DNA from: HGM11416 sp034104345
Lineage (GTDB): Bacteria > Bacillota > Clostridia > Christensenellales > Borkfalkiaceae
Direction of reading: 5' to 3'
DNA length: 64,000 nucleotides
Assembly (NCBI GenBank): GCA_034104345.1
Contig: JAXEDY010000030.1
Span: forward strand, 45,836-109,835
This document shows positions 32,353 through 40,938 of the stretch, one piece after another. Position 1 is the stretch's first letter; each line of letters opens with the position of its first letter. The notes beneath the pieces were generated by a model. The model was not told where the DNA came from and searched no databases. It worked only from the letters and a program-made list of their open reading frames with translations. Position numbers and translations under genes: made by a program.

Positions 32353-33259
32353 AATATCACGTAACTTCTGGGAAGAGTACGGACGCCCCATGATTGAAAA
32401 CGAGTTTTCGGAGTATTCAGGCAGAATCGCAGCAGGACTTGTGGGACACGGCTCCGAGTGCTTTGGATTTGACGATGAACTCTCCACCGACCACGATTTT
32501 GACGCAGGATTTTGCATTTGGCTTACTGAAGAAGACGAAAAGCTTTTCGGCTTTAAGCTCTTTCGCGCATATTCAAAGCTGCCGCAGGAGTACATGGGCT
32601 GCAAAATCAAAAACAAAAGCATCTTCGGAAACTCCCACAAGGGTGTTCACACCATACCCGAATTTTATTCTTTTTATACAGGCTGCGGCGGTGCGCCCAC
32701 ATCTGCCGAGCATTGGCTGAGCATTCCGAGCCATTATTTGGCCGAGGCTACCAACGGAGAGGTATTTTGGGACCCCCTCGGTGAATTTACAAGCATACGA
32801 AACGAGATTCTCCACGGTATGCCCCGGGATGTATGGCTGAAAAAGGCGGCTTCGGCAGCCCTTACTATGGCGCAAACCGGGCAGTATAATTTTTCGAGAA
32901 TACTCTCAAGAGGCGACACGGCAAGTGCCGCCATAACGCTGTCAAGATTCGCCGAGGCAACCCTTGAGATGATTTTCCTCCTTAACCATGCCCATGCGCC
33001 CTATTATAAATGGCTGTTCAAAGCCGCAGAAAATCTGCCCGAAATGCGCGGGAGCGTAGCGGACGTGGAGCGGCTGATAACCGATAAGGATATCACACAA
33101 CGGCAGTCGGAGGACCTAATCGAGAAGATATGCACCTCGGTGATTGATGAGCTGGTGCTTCGCGGGCTGTGTACAAAGCAGGGCGACTATCTGGAAGGCT
33201 ATGCCTATATGCTCAACAACAGTATAAAAGACGGAAATATCAGAAATTCGGGAATATAG
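32339..33259 (+). CDS. DUF4037 nucleotidyltransferase-like protein
   Basis: About 306 residues from the ATG at 32339, preceded by AAGGAGAGG and overlapping the TPR gene end. Near residue 28 it reads AAGLVGHGSECFGFDDELST, DHDFDAGFCIWL: a GS-type loop followed by D-x-D, the nucleotidyltransferase active-site pattern. The C-terminal helical region (SRFAEATLEMIFLLNHAHAP, YYKWLFKAAENLP) is like the helical domain of aminoglycoside-type nucleotidyltransferases. It may transfer a nucleotide to a protein or small molecule; the target is unknown. TPR plus nucleotidyltransferase invites comparison with toxin-antitoxin or signalling pairs, which is inference. A VOC fragment follows in the same frame right after the stop. 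Confidence 0.82.
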   Translation: MKGLEISRNFWEEYGRPMIENEFSEYSGRIAAGLVGHGSECFGFDDELSTDHDFDAGFCIWLTEEDEKLFGFKLFRAYSKLPQEYMGCKIKNKSIFGNSHKGVHTIPEFYSFYTGCGGAPTSAEHWLSIPSHYLAEATNGEVFWDPLGEFTSIRNEILHGMPRDVWLKKAASAALTMAQTGQYNFSRILSRGDTASAAITLSRFAEATLEMIFLLNHAHAPYYKWLFKAAENLPEMRGSVADVERLITDKDITQRQSEDLIEKICTSVIDELVLRGLCTKQGDYLEGYAYMLNNSIKDGNIRNSGI

Positions 33260-33475
33260 GAAAACCGAATCGCACATTCCGAGATGGCATTGTACGTTGA
33301 CACATATGAACAGGTTGATATACAGTATAAAAATGCTGTTGACCAAGGTGCAACTTCTTTGTTAGAGCCAACTACCGAGCCTTGGGGACAAAGGACATGC
33401 TTTATTGCTGACCCTGAAGGGAATATCATCGAAATCGCTTCTTGGAACAAGCCGTATGAGGAAAAGGATTTGTGA
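33260..33475 (+). pseudogene. VOC-family (glyoxalase-like) C-terminal fragment
   Basis: In frame directly after the DUF4037 stop comes IAHSEMALYVDTYEQVD, then AVDQGATSLLEPTTEPWGQR and DPEGNIIEIASW, the second half of a VOC/glyoxalase-bleomycin resistance protein including the terminal metal-ligand Glu. The first half is missing and no RBS precedes the ATG at 33284. Confidence 0.75.
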
Positions 33476-33518
33476 TGTTACCGACTTTAGGGTTTGCCGA
33501 ACTGAGTCTATATTATCA

Positions 33519-33557
33519 ATGACCGCTTACATTATGTAGGCGGTCTGTTTTTGTATA
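33519..33557 (+). terminator. Terminator after the VOC fragment
   Basis: GACCGCTTACA pairs with TGTAGGCGGTC (one G-T pair), followed by TGTTTTTGTA. It probably ended the original VOC gene. Confidence 0.75.
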
Positions 33558-33657
33558 TTGAAAACTACCGGCAGTGTGTACACATGGGCACATAAGGTGT
33601 GTGACGCGGCAGGACTCCACACCGACCGGTGCATTCGTTGCGACATACCAACGTCAC

Positions 33658-33891
33658 CAGACAGATCGTATTGAACTTGTTAAAAATATTGAAGAGACGG
33701 CGAAATATTGTGGTTGTCAATTTGTTATAGCAACGCATTCTCCTTTTTTACTTGCTATTGAAAACGCAAAGATATACAATTTAGACACCACCCCTATTAC
33801 GTTATCAAAGTGGTGGGAATTAGAAAATCCTAAAATTTATTTTGAGTTTTTTAATAAACATAAAGATTTATTTCTTAAAGAAACTGATTAA
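33658..33891 (+). pseudogene. AAA-family ATPase C-terminal fragment
   Basis: The frame encodes EETAKYCGCQFVIATHSPFL, then AIENAKIYNLDTTPI, KWWELENPKIYFEFFNKHKD and a stop. ATHSPFLL is the region after the Walker B/H-loop of ABC-like AAA proteins (OLD- or RecF-like), and the ending is the usual C-terminus of a small AAA_15/AAA_21 protein. Everything before residue about -75 from the end is missing; DNA from 33558 to 33657 is unrelated to it. Confidence 0.75.
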
Positions 33892-33909
33892 TTTTATAAT
33901 ACGGTAAAA

Positions 33910-33945
33910 AAGTGGAGCATAACAAAATGCTCCACTTTGTATATT
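33910..33945 (+). terminator. Terminator of the AAA fragment
   Basis: AAGTGGAGCAT pairs with ATGCTCCACTT around AACAAA, followed by a T-rich tail, 20 bases after the fragment's stop. Confidence 0.8.
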
Positions 33946-33949
33946 TAAT

Positions 33950-33992
33950 AAAATCCCTATCGCTACGCCGTTAAAGGCTGTTTTTTTATATT
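33950..33992 (-). repeat. Right inverted copy of the spoVG-terminator arm (island boundary)
   Basis: On the minus strand this reads AAAAAAACAGCC, a short gap, then GGCGTAGCGATAGGGATTTT, matching 30960-31002 (GGCGTAGTGATAGGGATTTA) in inverted orientation. The two copies bracket the foreign island. Confidence 0.65.
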
Positions 33993-34098
33993 TTATTGTA
34001 TCTTCGTTATTTTTACGTGTGCTTTTGCGCTTGCTTTTTGCTTAAAGCCGACAGCCGCAAAATTACTTAAAAAGTTCGGATTACTTAAAAAATTCAGC

Positions 34099-35784
34099 TT
34101 ATTTAGAAAGTTCGGCTAAAAGTTTTTCGCTTTTTAATGCAACCTCTTTAAGCGCGCCGTCTTCAAACGGAGATTTTATGCCCGCTTCTTTGAGCATATC
34201 GGTGAAAAACTCCGATGCGCCTTTCGAAGTGAACCTATAATATCTGCCGAACGCGTCGTCGTAATTTTCGAGCGAAGCAAACAAGAACTGCAATGCGTCG
34301 GACTGCGCAAGGCAATAATCGATATAATAAAACGGGCTTTCGTAAATGTGCATCTGATATTGCCAGCGCGTGCCTTTTTCGAAATAGCGCATGCCTTCGG
34401 TGCTTAAATAGGGGCGGAATTTTTTCTCTAACTTATTCCACTCGGCGTTGCGTTCGGCGGGCGTTAAATCGGGATTTTCGTAAACGACGTGCTGAAATTC
34501 GTCGACCATAGGGCCGTAAGTTAAAAAGGACAAACTATCTAAAAGGTGTTTATATTTATAATCTTTGGCTCGGTCGCCGAAGAATTTATCAATAAACTTC
34601 CAGCACAAAAACTCCATGCTCATCGAGTGGGTTTCGGCTGTTTCCATTCCGAACGGATCTTCGGGATCCAGATCGTTTTTAAACGACAGATAACTTGCGA
34701 ACGCATGCCCCGCTTCGTGGGTTAAAACGTCGACGTCGCCCGAAGTGCCGTTGAAGTTGGCAAGAATAAACGGCTGTTTATATTTGGGGAATTCGGTGCA
34801 ATAACCGCCGCCCCACTTGCCTTCGCGCGATAAAACGTCGAAAGCGTCGTTGTCTATCATCATATCGATAAATTCGCCCGTTTCTTTGCTCATTTCACGA
34901 TACATTTCGCGCCCCGCCTTAAACATTCCCTGCGCGTCGAGCACGGGCGTAGGATCGCCGCCCGAAAAACAAACGCCGTAATCGTAAAGTTTAAGGTCGT
35001 TAATTCCCATTTGCTTTGCGCGTTCGGTGCGGATGCGAGAAACCACGGGAACTACGTCGCGCACGATGTTTTCGCGAAATTTTTCGACCATTTTGCGGTC
35101 GTAGCAAATTCTGCCCATGCGGTTATAGCCGAGTTCGATATAGTTTTTATACCCCATTTTTTTAGCCATGCGCGTGCGGACTTTAACTAAACGGTCGTAA
35201 ATTCCGTCGAGCAGGTCGGCGTTTTGTTCGAACACTTTGCCGAGCGCGTCGAACGCTTCCCTGCGGGTTTCGCGGTCTTTGTCTTCCATATACTTGCGCA
35301 AAATGGTAAAAGGCAATTTTTGCCCGCGGAATTCAACTGTGAATTCGCTCATAAAGGTGGCGTATTCGTTAACGATTTCGCTTTCTTCCCTAAGTTCGGG
35401 GATAATGCGCTCGTCTAAGGTTTTAAGCGTAACTTCGTAAGATTTATAAATGGGCTTATCAAGAATTTTTTCTATTTCGGCGCGATAAGGCGTTTCGAGC
35501 ATAGCCTTGATATAATCGGTCTGCACGCCCGAAAGCAGGGGCGCGTTCTGCTGATAATATTCTTTTTCGGCTTTATAAAATTCGTCTTTGGTGTTGCACG
35601 ACCAGCGCATATACGCAAGCGAATTTTCGGTGTTGAAATCGAGAAGTTTATCTAAAAGCGTTTTGCGCGCGGCCAAAACTTCGCCAACGCTTTTCGCGCT
35701 TTTAATTTTTTCGATAACAGTTTTATAAACCGACAAAACGTCGTTTACGTCAACGCGGCTGTAAGGTATGTCGCATACTTTCAT
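34099..35784 (-). CDS. pepF: M3-family oligoendopeptidase F
   Basis: A 561-residue zinc metallopeptidase starting at the ATG at 35784, which has AGGAG seven bases upstream; an in-frame extension of 34 codons lacks support. The zinc motif is VDVLTHEAGHAFASYL (HEAGH), with the third ligand Glu in GMETAETHSMSMEFL. The substrate loop YCTEFPKYKQPFILANFNGT and the C-terminal helix region (QMHIYESPFYYIDYCLAQ) are typical of the PepF/M3B group. It degrades short peptides in the cytoplasm. It stands alone, at the right border of the foreign island. Confidence 0.94.
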   Translation of the reverse strand: MKVCDIPYSRVDVNDVLSVYKTVIEKIKSAKSVGEVLAARKTLLDKLLDFNTENSLAYMRWSCNTKDEFYKAEKEYYQQNAPLLSGVQTDYIKAMLETPYRAEIEKILDKPIYKSYEVTLKTLDERIIPELREESEIVNEYATFMSEFTVEFRGQKLPFTILRKYMEDKDRETRREAFDALGKVFEQNADLLDGIYDRLVKVRTRMAKKMGYKNYIELGYNRMGRICYDRKMVEKFRENIVRDVVPVVSRIRTERAKQMGINDLKLYDYGVCFSGGDPTPVLDAQGMFKAGREMYREMSKETGEFIDMMIDNDAFDVLSREGKWGGGYCTEFPKYKQPFILANFNGTSGDVDVLTHEAGHAFASYLSFKNDLDPEDPFGMETAETHSMSMEFLCWKFIDKFFGDRAKDYKYKHLLDSLSFLTYGPMVDEFQHVVYENPDLTPAERNAEWNKLEKKFRPYLSTEGMRYFEKGTRWQYQMHIYESPFYYIDYCLAQSDALQFLFASLENYDDAFGRYYRFTSKGASEFFTDMLKEAGIKSPFEDGALKEVALKSEKLLAELSK

Positions 35785-35884
35785 GTTTTTTTCTCCTGTA
35801 TAATATTTCCTATATGCGTTTTTTGCAGGTAATTTTATTTGCGGATATTCGTAAGTCGATTTTTTTCGGCGGCAAATAACAAAC

Positions 35885-35912
35885 AAGCCCCGACGAAAAA
35901 AGGTCGGGGCTT
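35885..35912 (-). terminator. Terminator after acpP
   Basis: AAGCCCCGAC pairs with GTCGGGGCTT around a T-rich loop, ten bases after the acpP stop; the tail on the minus strand is TTGTTTGTTATTT. Confidence 0.75.
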
Positions 35913-35922
35913 AAATTTTAAA

Positions 35923-36162
35923 TTATTTTGCGTGTTTTTCGATGAGCGCAACGATGTCGCCCACGGTTTTAACGCTGCCTGCGTCTTCTTCCGAAATGGT
36001 AATGCCGTATTCTTCTTCGAGCCCCATAAGCATTTCAACGATGTCGAGCGAGTCGGCGCCGAAATCTTTAACGACTTCTTTTTCGGGGGTTACGGCAGCC
36101 TTATCGATTCCGAGTTGGTCGGCGATAAGAGCGGCTACTTTTTCAAAAGTATTATTATCCAT
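35923..36162 (-). CDS. acpP: Acyl carrier protein
   Basis: A 79-residue acidic four-helix protein of standard size. FGADSLDIVEMLMGLEEEYG contains the DSL motif whose Ser carries the 4'-phosphopantetheine, preceded by VTPEKEVVKD and followed by ISEEDAGSVKTVGDIVALIE. It carries acyl chains in fatty-acid synthesis. AAGGAGAAT precedes the start. It is encoded alone, with no fab genes in the window. Confidence 0.96.
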   Translation of the reverse strand: MDNNTFEKVAALIADQLGIDKAAVTPEKEVVKDFGADSLDIVEMLMGLEEEYGITISEEDAGSVKTVGDIVALIEKHAK

Positions 36163-36656
36163 TTTAATTCTCCTTAAAATTAAATCCGCAGTATTTATAT
36201 ATTTTTTATTTGTTCTTTATTCGCTAAAAAGCAAATTCGGTTAAAACAAAATCAAGTTTTAAGCAAAATTTTTAACGAACGTTTGCGGCGCGTTTGGTTT
36301 TTTGCGTTTTTGCTTTTTTGCTAAAGCCGATTGCGCTTTTTTTATTTTATCGGAATTTTAACGCCGATTGACTAACGCTGCATTTTTAAAAAAACTGCAA
36401 AATTCGCTTTTTATTTTAGCAAACGCCCCGCCCTTTGTCAAGCAAAAACCCGCATGTTTTGATATTAGTACCTTTATTCACGCATTTTATTAGTCAAAAA
36501 TTACCCAATTGCCCATTATTTGTGATAGTTTTGTGTTATTTTCGTTGGCATAGAGCGGAAAATTATATAGAGTTTTTGCAAATAAAATCAACTGAAACCA
36601 AAAAACGAAGTTTAATAAAAAACATCTGCGTCAGTTCCGGCGGACGATTCTTTAAA
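36163..36656. other. Intergenic region between acpP and tex
   Basis: Nearly 500 bases without a supported gene. 36163-36430 is AT-rich DNA that should contain the acpP promoter. 36440-36640 has a different texture (fewer CG steps) and an open frame of about 90 codons with no recognisable domain, no RBS and a C-terminus that merely reads through the terminator hairpin. It may be decayed foreign DNA. Confidence 0.5.
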
Positions 36657-36692
36657 AAAAGAGAGAGAACGAAAATCTCTCTTTTTTTATAT
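36657..36692. terminator. Bidirectional terminator downstream of tex
   Basis: AAAGAGAGA and TCTCTCTTT arms with T runs on both strands, 20 bases beyond the tex stop codon. Confidence 0.85.
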
Positions 36693-36712
36693 GATTTATT
36701 CAACCAAAATAA

Positions 36713-38896
36713 TTAAGCGTTCTTTTTGATTACGGGGGCGGATTTAAGGCTTAAACCTATGCGGTTTTTCTTAACGTCGACCGAAATTACGGTTGCTTCG
36801 ACCACCTGCCCTACTTTTAAAACTTCGCCGGGGTGGCGAATGAATCTATCGGACATTTCGGATACATGCACACGTCCGTCCTGATGCACGCCGATATCGA
36901 TAAACGCGCCGAAGTCGATTACGTTGCGCACGGTGCCTTTAACTTTCATTCCGGGTTTTAAATCGTTGATGTCCATAATGTCTTTGCGGAGCATAGGCTT
37001 AGGCAAAGCGTCGCGCACGTCGCGCCCCGGTTTTAAAAGTTCGGCGACTATATCGTTAAGCGTAAGTTCGCCCAGCCCCGTTTCGTCGCACACTTTTTTA
37101 ACTCCGTAAGCCTTGATTTTATCGGGCAGATCGGCAAGGTTGTTCTTTTCGACGTCGGCGGCGGTATAACCGAAAAGATCTAAAAGTTTTTGCGTGCCTT
37201 CATACGATTCGGGGTGCACGCCCGTGTTATCTAAAATATTTTTAGCCCCCGGGATGCGCATAAAACCCGCGCATTGCGTAAACGCTTTTTCGCCGAGTTT
37301 AGAAACCTTTAAAAGTTCTTTGCGCGAAGTAAACTTTCCGTTCTTTTCGCGATAGGCAACGATGTTTTTGGCAATACCCGAATTAAGCCCCGCTATATAC
37401 GACAATAGTTGCGCGCTTGCGGTGTTAAGGTCGGCGCCTACTTTGTTTACGCAGTCTTCCATAACGCCTTTCAAAACGCTGTCGAGCCTGTTTTCGGGCA
37501 TGTCGTGCTGATATTGCCCTACGCCGATAGACTTGGGATCGATTTTTATAAGTTCGGCAAGCGGATCTTGCAATCTGCGCGCGATAGAAACAGCCGAACG
37601 TTCCGAAACGTCGTAATCGGGGAATTCTTCGGCGCCCAGTTTCGAAGCGGAATATACCGAAGCGCCCGCTTCGCTTACCACCATATAGCCTACTTTGCCG
37701 TTGTAATCTTTAACTATGTCGGCAACGATGATTTCGCTTTCTTTCGAAGCGGTGCCGTTGCCTATCGAAATTACCTGCACGCCGTATTTATCGATGAGTT
37801 TTTTAATAACAGCCTTGCCTTCTTCGACCTTATTCTGCGGCGGAGTGGGATAAATAACCGTTTTATCCAACACTTTGCCCGTTTCGTCTACCACGCAGAT
37901 TTTGCAACCGGTGCGGTATGCAGGGTCCCACCCCAAGGTGATTTTATCTTTTACGGGGGGCTGCATAAGCAAGGGTTTAAGGTTTACTTCGAACATTTTA
38001 ATGGCTTGTTCGCTTGCGGTATCGGTAAGTTCGTTGCGCACTTCGCGTTCGATAGACGGCGCGATAAGCCTTTCGTAAGAATCTGCCGCCGCTTCTTCGA
38101 CGTAAGGCGTAAACACGCTGCCCGCCTTAACGTAAGCCGCCTGACAAACGCGCGCGCCGAAATCTTTATCTATGCCCGCTTTAACGCGCAGATAACCTTC
38201 TTTTTCGCCGCGGTTTATTGCCAGAACGCGGTGGCTTTTAATTTCGGAAATAGGTTCGCTGTAATCGGCATAACCTTCGTAAACCTTGGCGGCTTCGTCG
38301 GTCGTATCTTTCATTTTCGAAGAAATTTCGCCGTTGCGCATGAATATTTTGCGCAGTTTTTTACGAAGTTCGGCGTCGTCGGAAATGCGTTCGGCGATAA
38401 TATCCATTGCTCCTTGCAACGCTTCTTTGGCTGTTTTTACGCCCAAATCTTCGTTGATATACGCCTTTGCGATATTTTCGGCGGTGTCGTCGCCATCTTT
38501 AACCTGCTGCGCCTGCATAATATCGGCAAGCGGTTCGAGCCCTTTGGCGATCGCAACCGTGGCGCGGGTTTTCTTTTTTTGTTTATATGGGCGATATATA
38601 TCTTCAACTTCGGTTAAAGTTACCGCCGCCGAAAGAGCCTGCATTATTTCGTCGGTAAGTTTGCCCTGTTCCTCTATCGCTTTTTTAACTTCTTCTTTGC
38701 GGGTTTCGAGATTGCGTAAATAAGTAAGCCTGTCGGCAAGTTCCCTTAAAACCTGATCGTCGATATGCCCCGTAAGTTCTTTACGATAACGCGCGATGAA
38801 AGGAATGGTGTTGCCTTCGTCTAAAAGTTCTACGATGTTTTTAACGTGGTCGCTTCTCAGCCCGAATTCGGAAGTGATTTTGCTTAAAATGTCCAT
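36713..38896 (-). CDS. tex: Tex family RNA-binding transcription accessory protein
   Basis: A 727-residue protein with the full Tex layout: N-terminal helix-turn-helix region (TIPFIARYRKELTGHIDDQV), RNase H-like YqgF domain (LGWDPAYRTGCKICVVDETG), helix-hairpin-helix repeats (YIAGLNSGIAKNIVAYREKN and LLKVSKLGEKAFTQCAGFMR), and a C-terminal S1 domain (GMKVKGTVRNVIDFGAFIDI, GVHQDGRVHVSEMSDRF). Tex binds RNA and affects transcription and stress responses in several bacteria. Monocistronic, with a terminator and with the glycogen operon upstream on the same strand. Confidence 0.96.
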   Translation of the reverse strand: MDILSKITSEFGLRSDHVKNIVELLDEGNTIPFIARYRKELTGHIDDQVLRELADRLTYLRNLETRKEEVKKAIEEQGKLTDEIMQALSAAVTLTEVEDIYRPYKQKKKTRATVAIAKGLEPLADIMQAQQVKDGDDTAENIAKAYINEDLGVKTAKEALQGAMDIIAERISDDAELRKKLRKIFMRNGEISSKMKDTTDEAAKVYEGYADYSEPISEIKSHRVLAINRGEKEGYLRVKAGIDKDFGARVCQAAYVKAGSVFTPYVEEAAADSYERLIAPSIEREVRNELTDTASEQAIKMFEVNLKPLLMQPPVKDKITLGWDPAYRTGCKICVVDETGKVLDKTVIYPTPPQNKVEEGKAVIKKLIDKYGVQVISIGNGTASKESEIIVADIVKDYNGKVGYMVVSEAGASVYSASKLGAEEFPDYDVSERSAVSIARRLQDPLAELIKIDPKSIGVGQYQHDMPENRLDSVLKGVMEDCVNKVGADLNTASAQLLSYIAGLNSGIAKNIVAYREKNGKFTSRKELLKVSKLGEKAFTQCAGFMRIPGAKNILDNTGVHPESYEGTQKLLDLFGYTAADVEKNNLADLPDKIKAYGVKKVCDETGLGELTLNDIVAELLKPGRDVRDALPKPMLRKDIMDINDLKPGMKVKGTVRNVIDFGAFIDIGVHQDGRVHVSEMSDRFIRHPGEVLKVGQVVEATVISVDVKKNRIGLSLKSAPVIKKNA

Positions 38897-38929
38897 TTTA
38901 CACCTTTTGTTTTACAATAATTTTTGGTT

Positions 38930-38950
38930 GGGGATTCCAATCGTTATTTT
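38930..38950. repeat. Solo MITE end-like sequence
   Basis: GGGGATTCCAATCGTTATTT at 38930-38949 matches the outer 17-18 bases of the MITE-like element ends (GGGATTCCAATCATTAT at 11622). No opposite end is visible within several hundred bases, so it is a remnant or a chance match. Confidence 0.45.
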
Positions 38951-39019
38951 TTGTTGTTTGCTTTTACAATTATATTGTTAGTTTTTTGGTTTTTATTTAG
39001 CCGTTTTAATACGCAACGG

Positions 39020-40897
39020 TTAAAACTCTTTTGTTAAAACCGCGAAAGTTTCGGGTTTTATTTCTATCGTTTTTTTACAGCCGCCCGAAAGTTCGTCTTT
39101 CATTTCTTTCGAAAAAGTTAAAATCTGCGTAAAGCGGTTAAGGTTGCTTATAAAAACAAGTTCGCCCTTTTCGTCCGTGCGAGAAAACGCAAACAAACCG
39201 CCTTCTGCTTTTAAAATTTTTAAGGTTCCGTTTTTTAACGCCGAAACGTTTTTTCTTATGCGCGATAATTTCAAAAACCCGTCTATAAGTCCGTTATCGG
39301 CACTTTCGAAGTTATAACATCGGCGGTTATACGGATCTAAATCGCCCTGCAAACCTCCTTCGTCGCCATAGTAAAGCGAAGGCACGCCGTAAACAAACCA
39401 CGCTATCGCATAGCAGATTAAAAGTAACTTTTTGCCCCGCTCGTATTCGGCGGAAGTTAAAAAATTGTTCGCCATTTCGTCTTTGTTTAAAACGGGTTTT
39501 TCGCGTCCTAACACGTTTATAAGCCGAACGGAATCGTGCGTGGATAAAACGTTCATAAGCGCGTTTAACGCGGGCGCGGGATAGTTGTTCATCTGCTCGC
39601 GCATAACTTTATTTAAATCAAGGCAGTTGCGGGTTTTTGCATACGAAATTATGGCACTTCGAAGCGGATAATTCATAACCGAATCGAGTTCGCCGCCGTA
39701 AAAATACGCGCGACGCACGCCGTAAGCGATTTTATTGGTCGCGTCTTCCCACACTTCGCCGATTAAAATTTTTTCGCCGTGTTTTTTAAGGCGCGTGCGG
39801 ATTTTTCGAATAAAGTCGTCGGTAAGTTCGTCGGCTACGTCAAGCCGAAAACCGTAAACGCCCATTTGCAGGTATTTTTGCAGAACTCCGTTATCGCCCG
39901 CAATAAATTCCTGAAACGAGGCGCAGTTTTTGTTTATCGAAGGCAGGGTTTTAAAGTCCCACCAGCACTCGTAATCGTCGGGAAAACGCCTGAAAGTAAA
40001 CCAGTCGTAATAAGGCGAATTTTGCGAATTATACGCCCCGACCGAATCGTAATCGCCGTATTTGTTAAAGTATCGGCTGCCCGCGCCGACGTGATTAAAC
40101 ACGCCGTCTAAAATAACTTTTATATCCGCTTCGTTTGCGGCAGCCAAAAACTGCCTGAACGCGTCGTCGCCGCCCAAAACTTCGTCGATTTTTAAATAAT
40201 CGCCCGTATCGTAGCGGTGCGACGAATAACTTTCGAAAATCGGGTTTAAATAAATCGCGGTTACACCAAGCGCCTTTAAATAAGGGATTTTAGAGATAAT
40301 TCCTTTAAAATTGCCGCCGAAAAATTCGTTGTTTCTAACTTTTCCGTCTGCTCCGCGAAACGTAGGCTCGCCACCCCAATCTTCGCGCTTAACCTTGCCG
40401 CTTTTCACCGAAAAATCGCCCGAACGGCAAAATCTGTCAGGAAAAATCTGATAAATAACGCCGCCTTTTATGCTTTCGGGCGTAGAATAGTTTTCGGGGT
40501 AAACGGTAAGTTGCCACTTTCTGCCATAAGCCCCCGCACCGCCGTTTGAAAAGTCGTTTAAAAAGCCGTTTTCACCGCAAAATGTGCCATTGCCGCCACC
40601 GCCTACACAACTCGGAACGCAAGGCAACAACTCGTCGGTGGCAAAAATTTTAACGCCGTCGGCAACGAAAAAATAAAAATACAAGCCGTTTTCAAGCGAA
40701 ACGCACGTTTCGAACACGTTTTCACTATCCGTAGATGCGCTCATTTGATACGTTTTTTCGGCTTGTCCGTCGGCGGCAAGCACCAAACTGACGTTTTTCG
40801 CATCGGTTTTTACGCGCAGCAAAAGCGGCGATAAGGCTTTAACGCCGCCTCTTACGCTTTTATATTCGGCTTTTAAAGGATCGAAGTAAAAATACAT
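39020..40897 (-). CDS. GH13 alpha-amylase family glycosidase (cyclomaltodextrinase/neopullulanase-like)
   Basis: A 625-residue cytoplasmic enzyme (no signal peptide). An N-terminal beta-sandwich (to about 150) is followed by the GH13 barrel: GVIYQIFPDRFCRSG, LGVTAIYLNPIFESYSSHRY, VILDGVFNHVG (region I), GFRLDVADEL (region II, nucleophile Asp), ILIGEVWED (region III, acid/base Glu) and NVLSTHDSVR (region IV), then YYGDEGGLQGDLDPYNRRCY and a C-terminal beta domain. It hydrolyses alpha-1,4 links of maltodextrins. As the last gene of the glg cluster, 41 bases after glgP, it probably processes dextrins left by the phosphorylase. Confidence 0.93.
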   Translation of the reverse strand: MYFYFDPLKAEYKSVRGGVKALSPLLLRVKTDAKNVSLVLAADGQAEKTYQMSASTDSENVFETCVSLENGLYFYFFVADGVKIFATDELLPCVPSCVGGGGNGTFCGENGFLNDFSNGGAGAYGRKWQLTVYPENYSTPESIKGGVIYQIFPDRFCRSGDFSVKSGKVKREDWGGEPTFRGADGKVRNNEFFGGNFKGIISKIPYLKALGVTAIYLNPIFESYSSHRYDTGDYLKIDEVLGGDDAFRQFLAAANEADIKVILDGVFNHVGAGSRYFNKYGDYDSVGAYNSQNSPYYDWFTFRRFPDDYECWWDFKTLPSINKNCASFQEFIAGDNGVLQKYLQMGVYGFRLDVADELTDDFIRKIRTRLKKHGEKILIGEVWEDATNKIAYGVRRAYFYGGELDSVMNYPLRSAIISYAKTRNCLDLNKVMREQMNNYPAPALNALMNVLSTHDSVRLINVLGREKPVLNKDEMANNFLTSAEYERGKKLLLICYAIAWFVYGVPSLYYGDEGGLQGDLDPYNRRCYNFESADNGLIDGFLKLSRIRKNVSALKNGTLKILKAEGGLFAFSRTDEKGELVFISNLNRFTQILTFSKEMKDELSGGCKKTIEIKPETFAVLTKEF

Positions 40898-40938
40898 TAT
40901 ATAATCAGAAAAACTTCGCCGTAATCAAATGCGAAAAA

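Noticed and set aside
36435..36716. A 93-codon open frame on the plus strand
   Set aside because: It lacks an RBS and domain, and its end is made by reading through the tex terminator hairpin.
37409..38617. A 402-codon open frame opposite tex
   Set aside because: It is antisense to a full-length, motif-complete tex gene. Long antisense frames are expected from the TCG/GCG-rich codon use of this genome.
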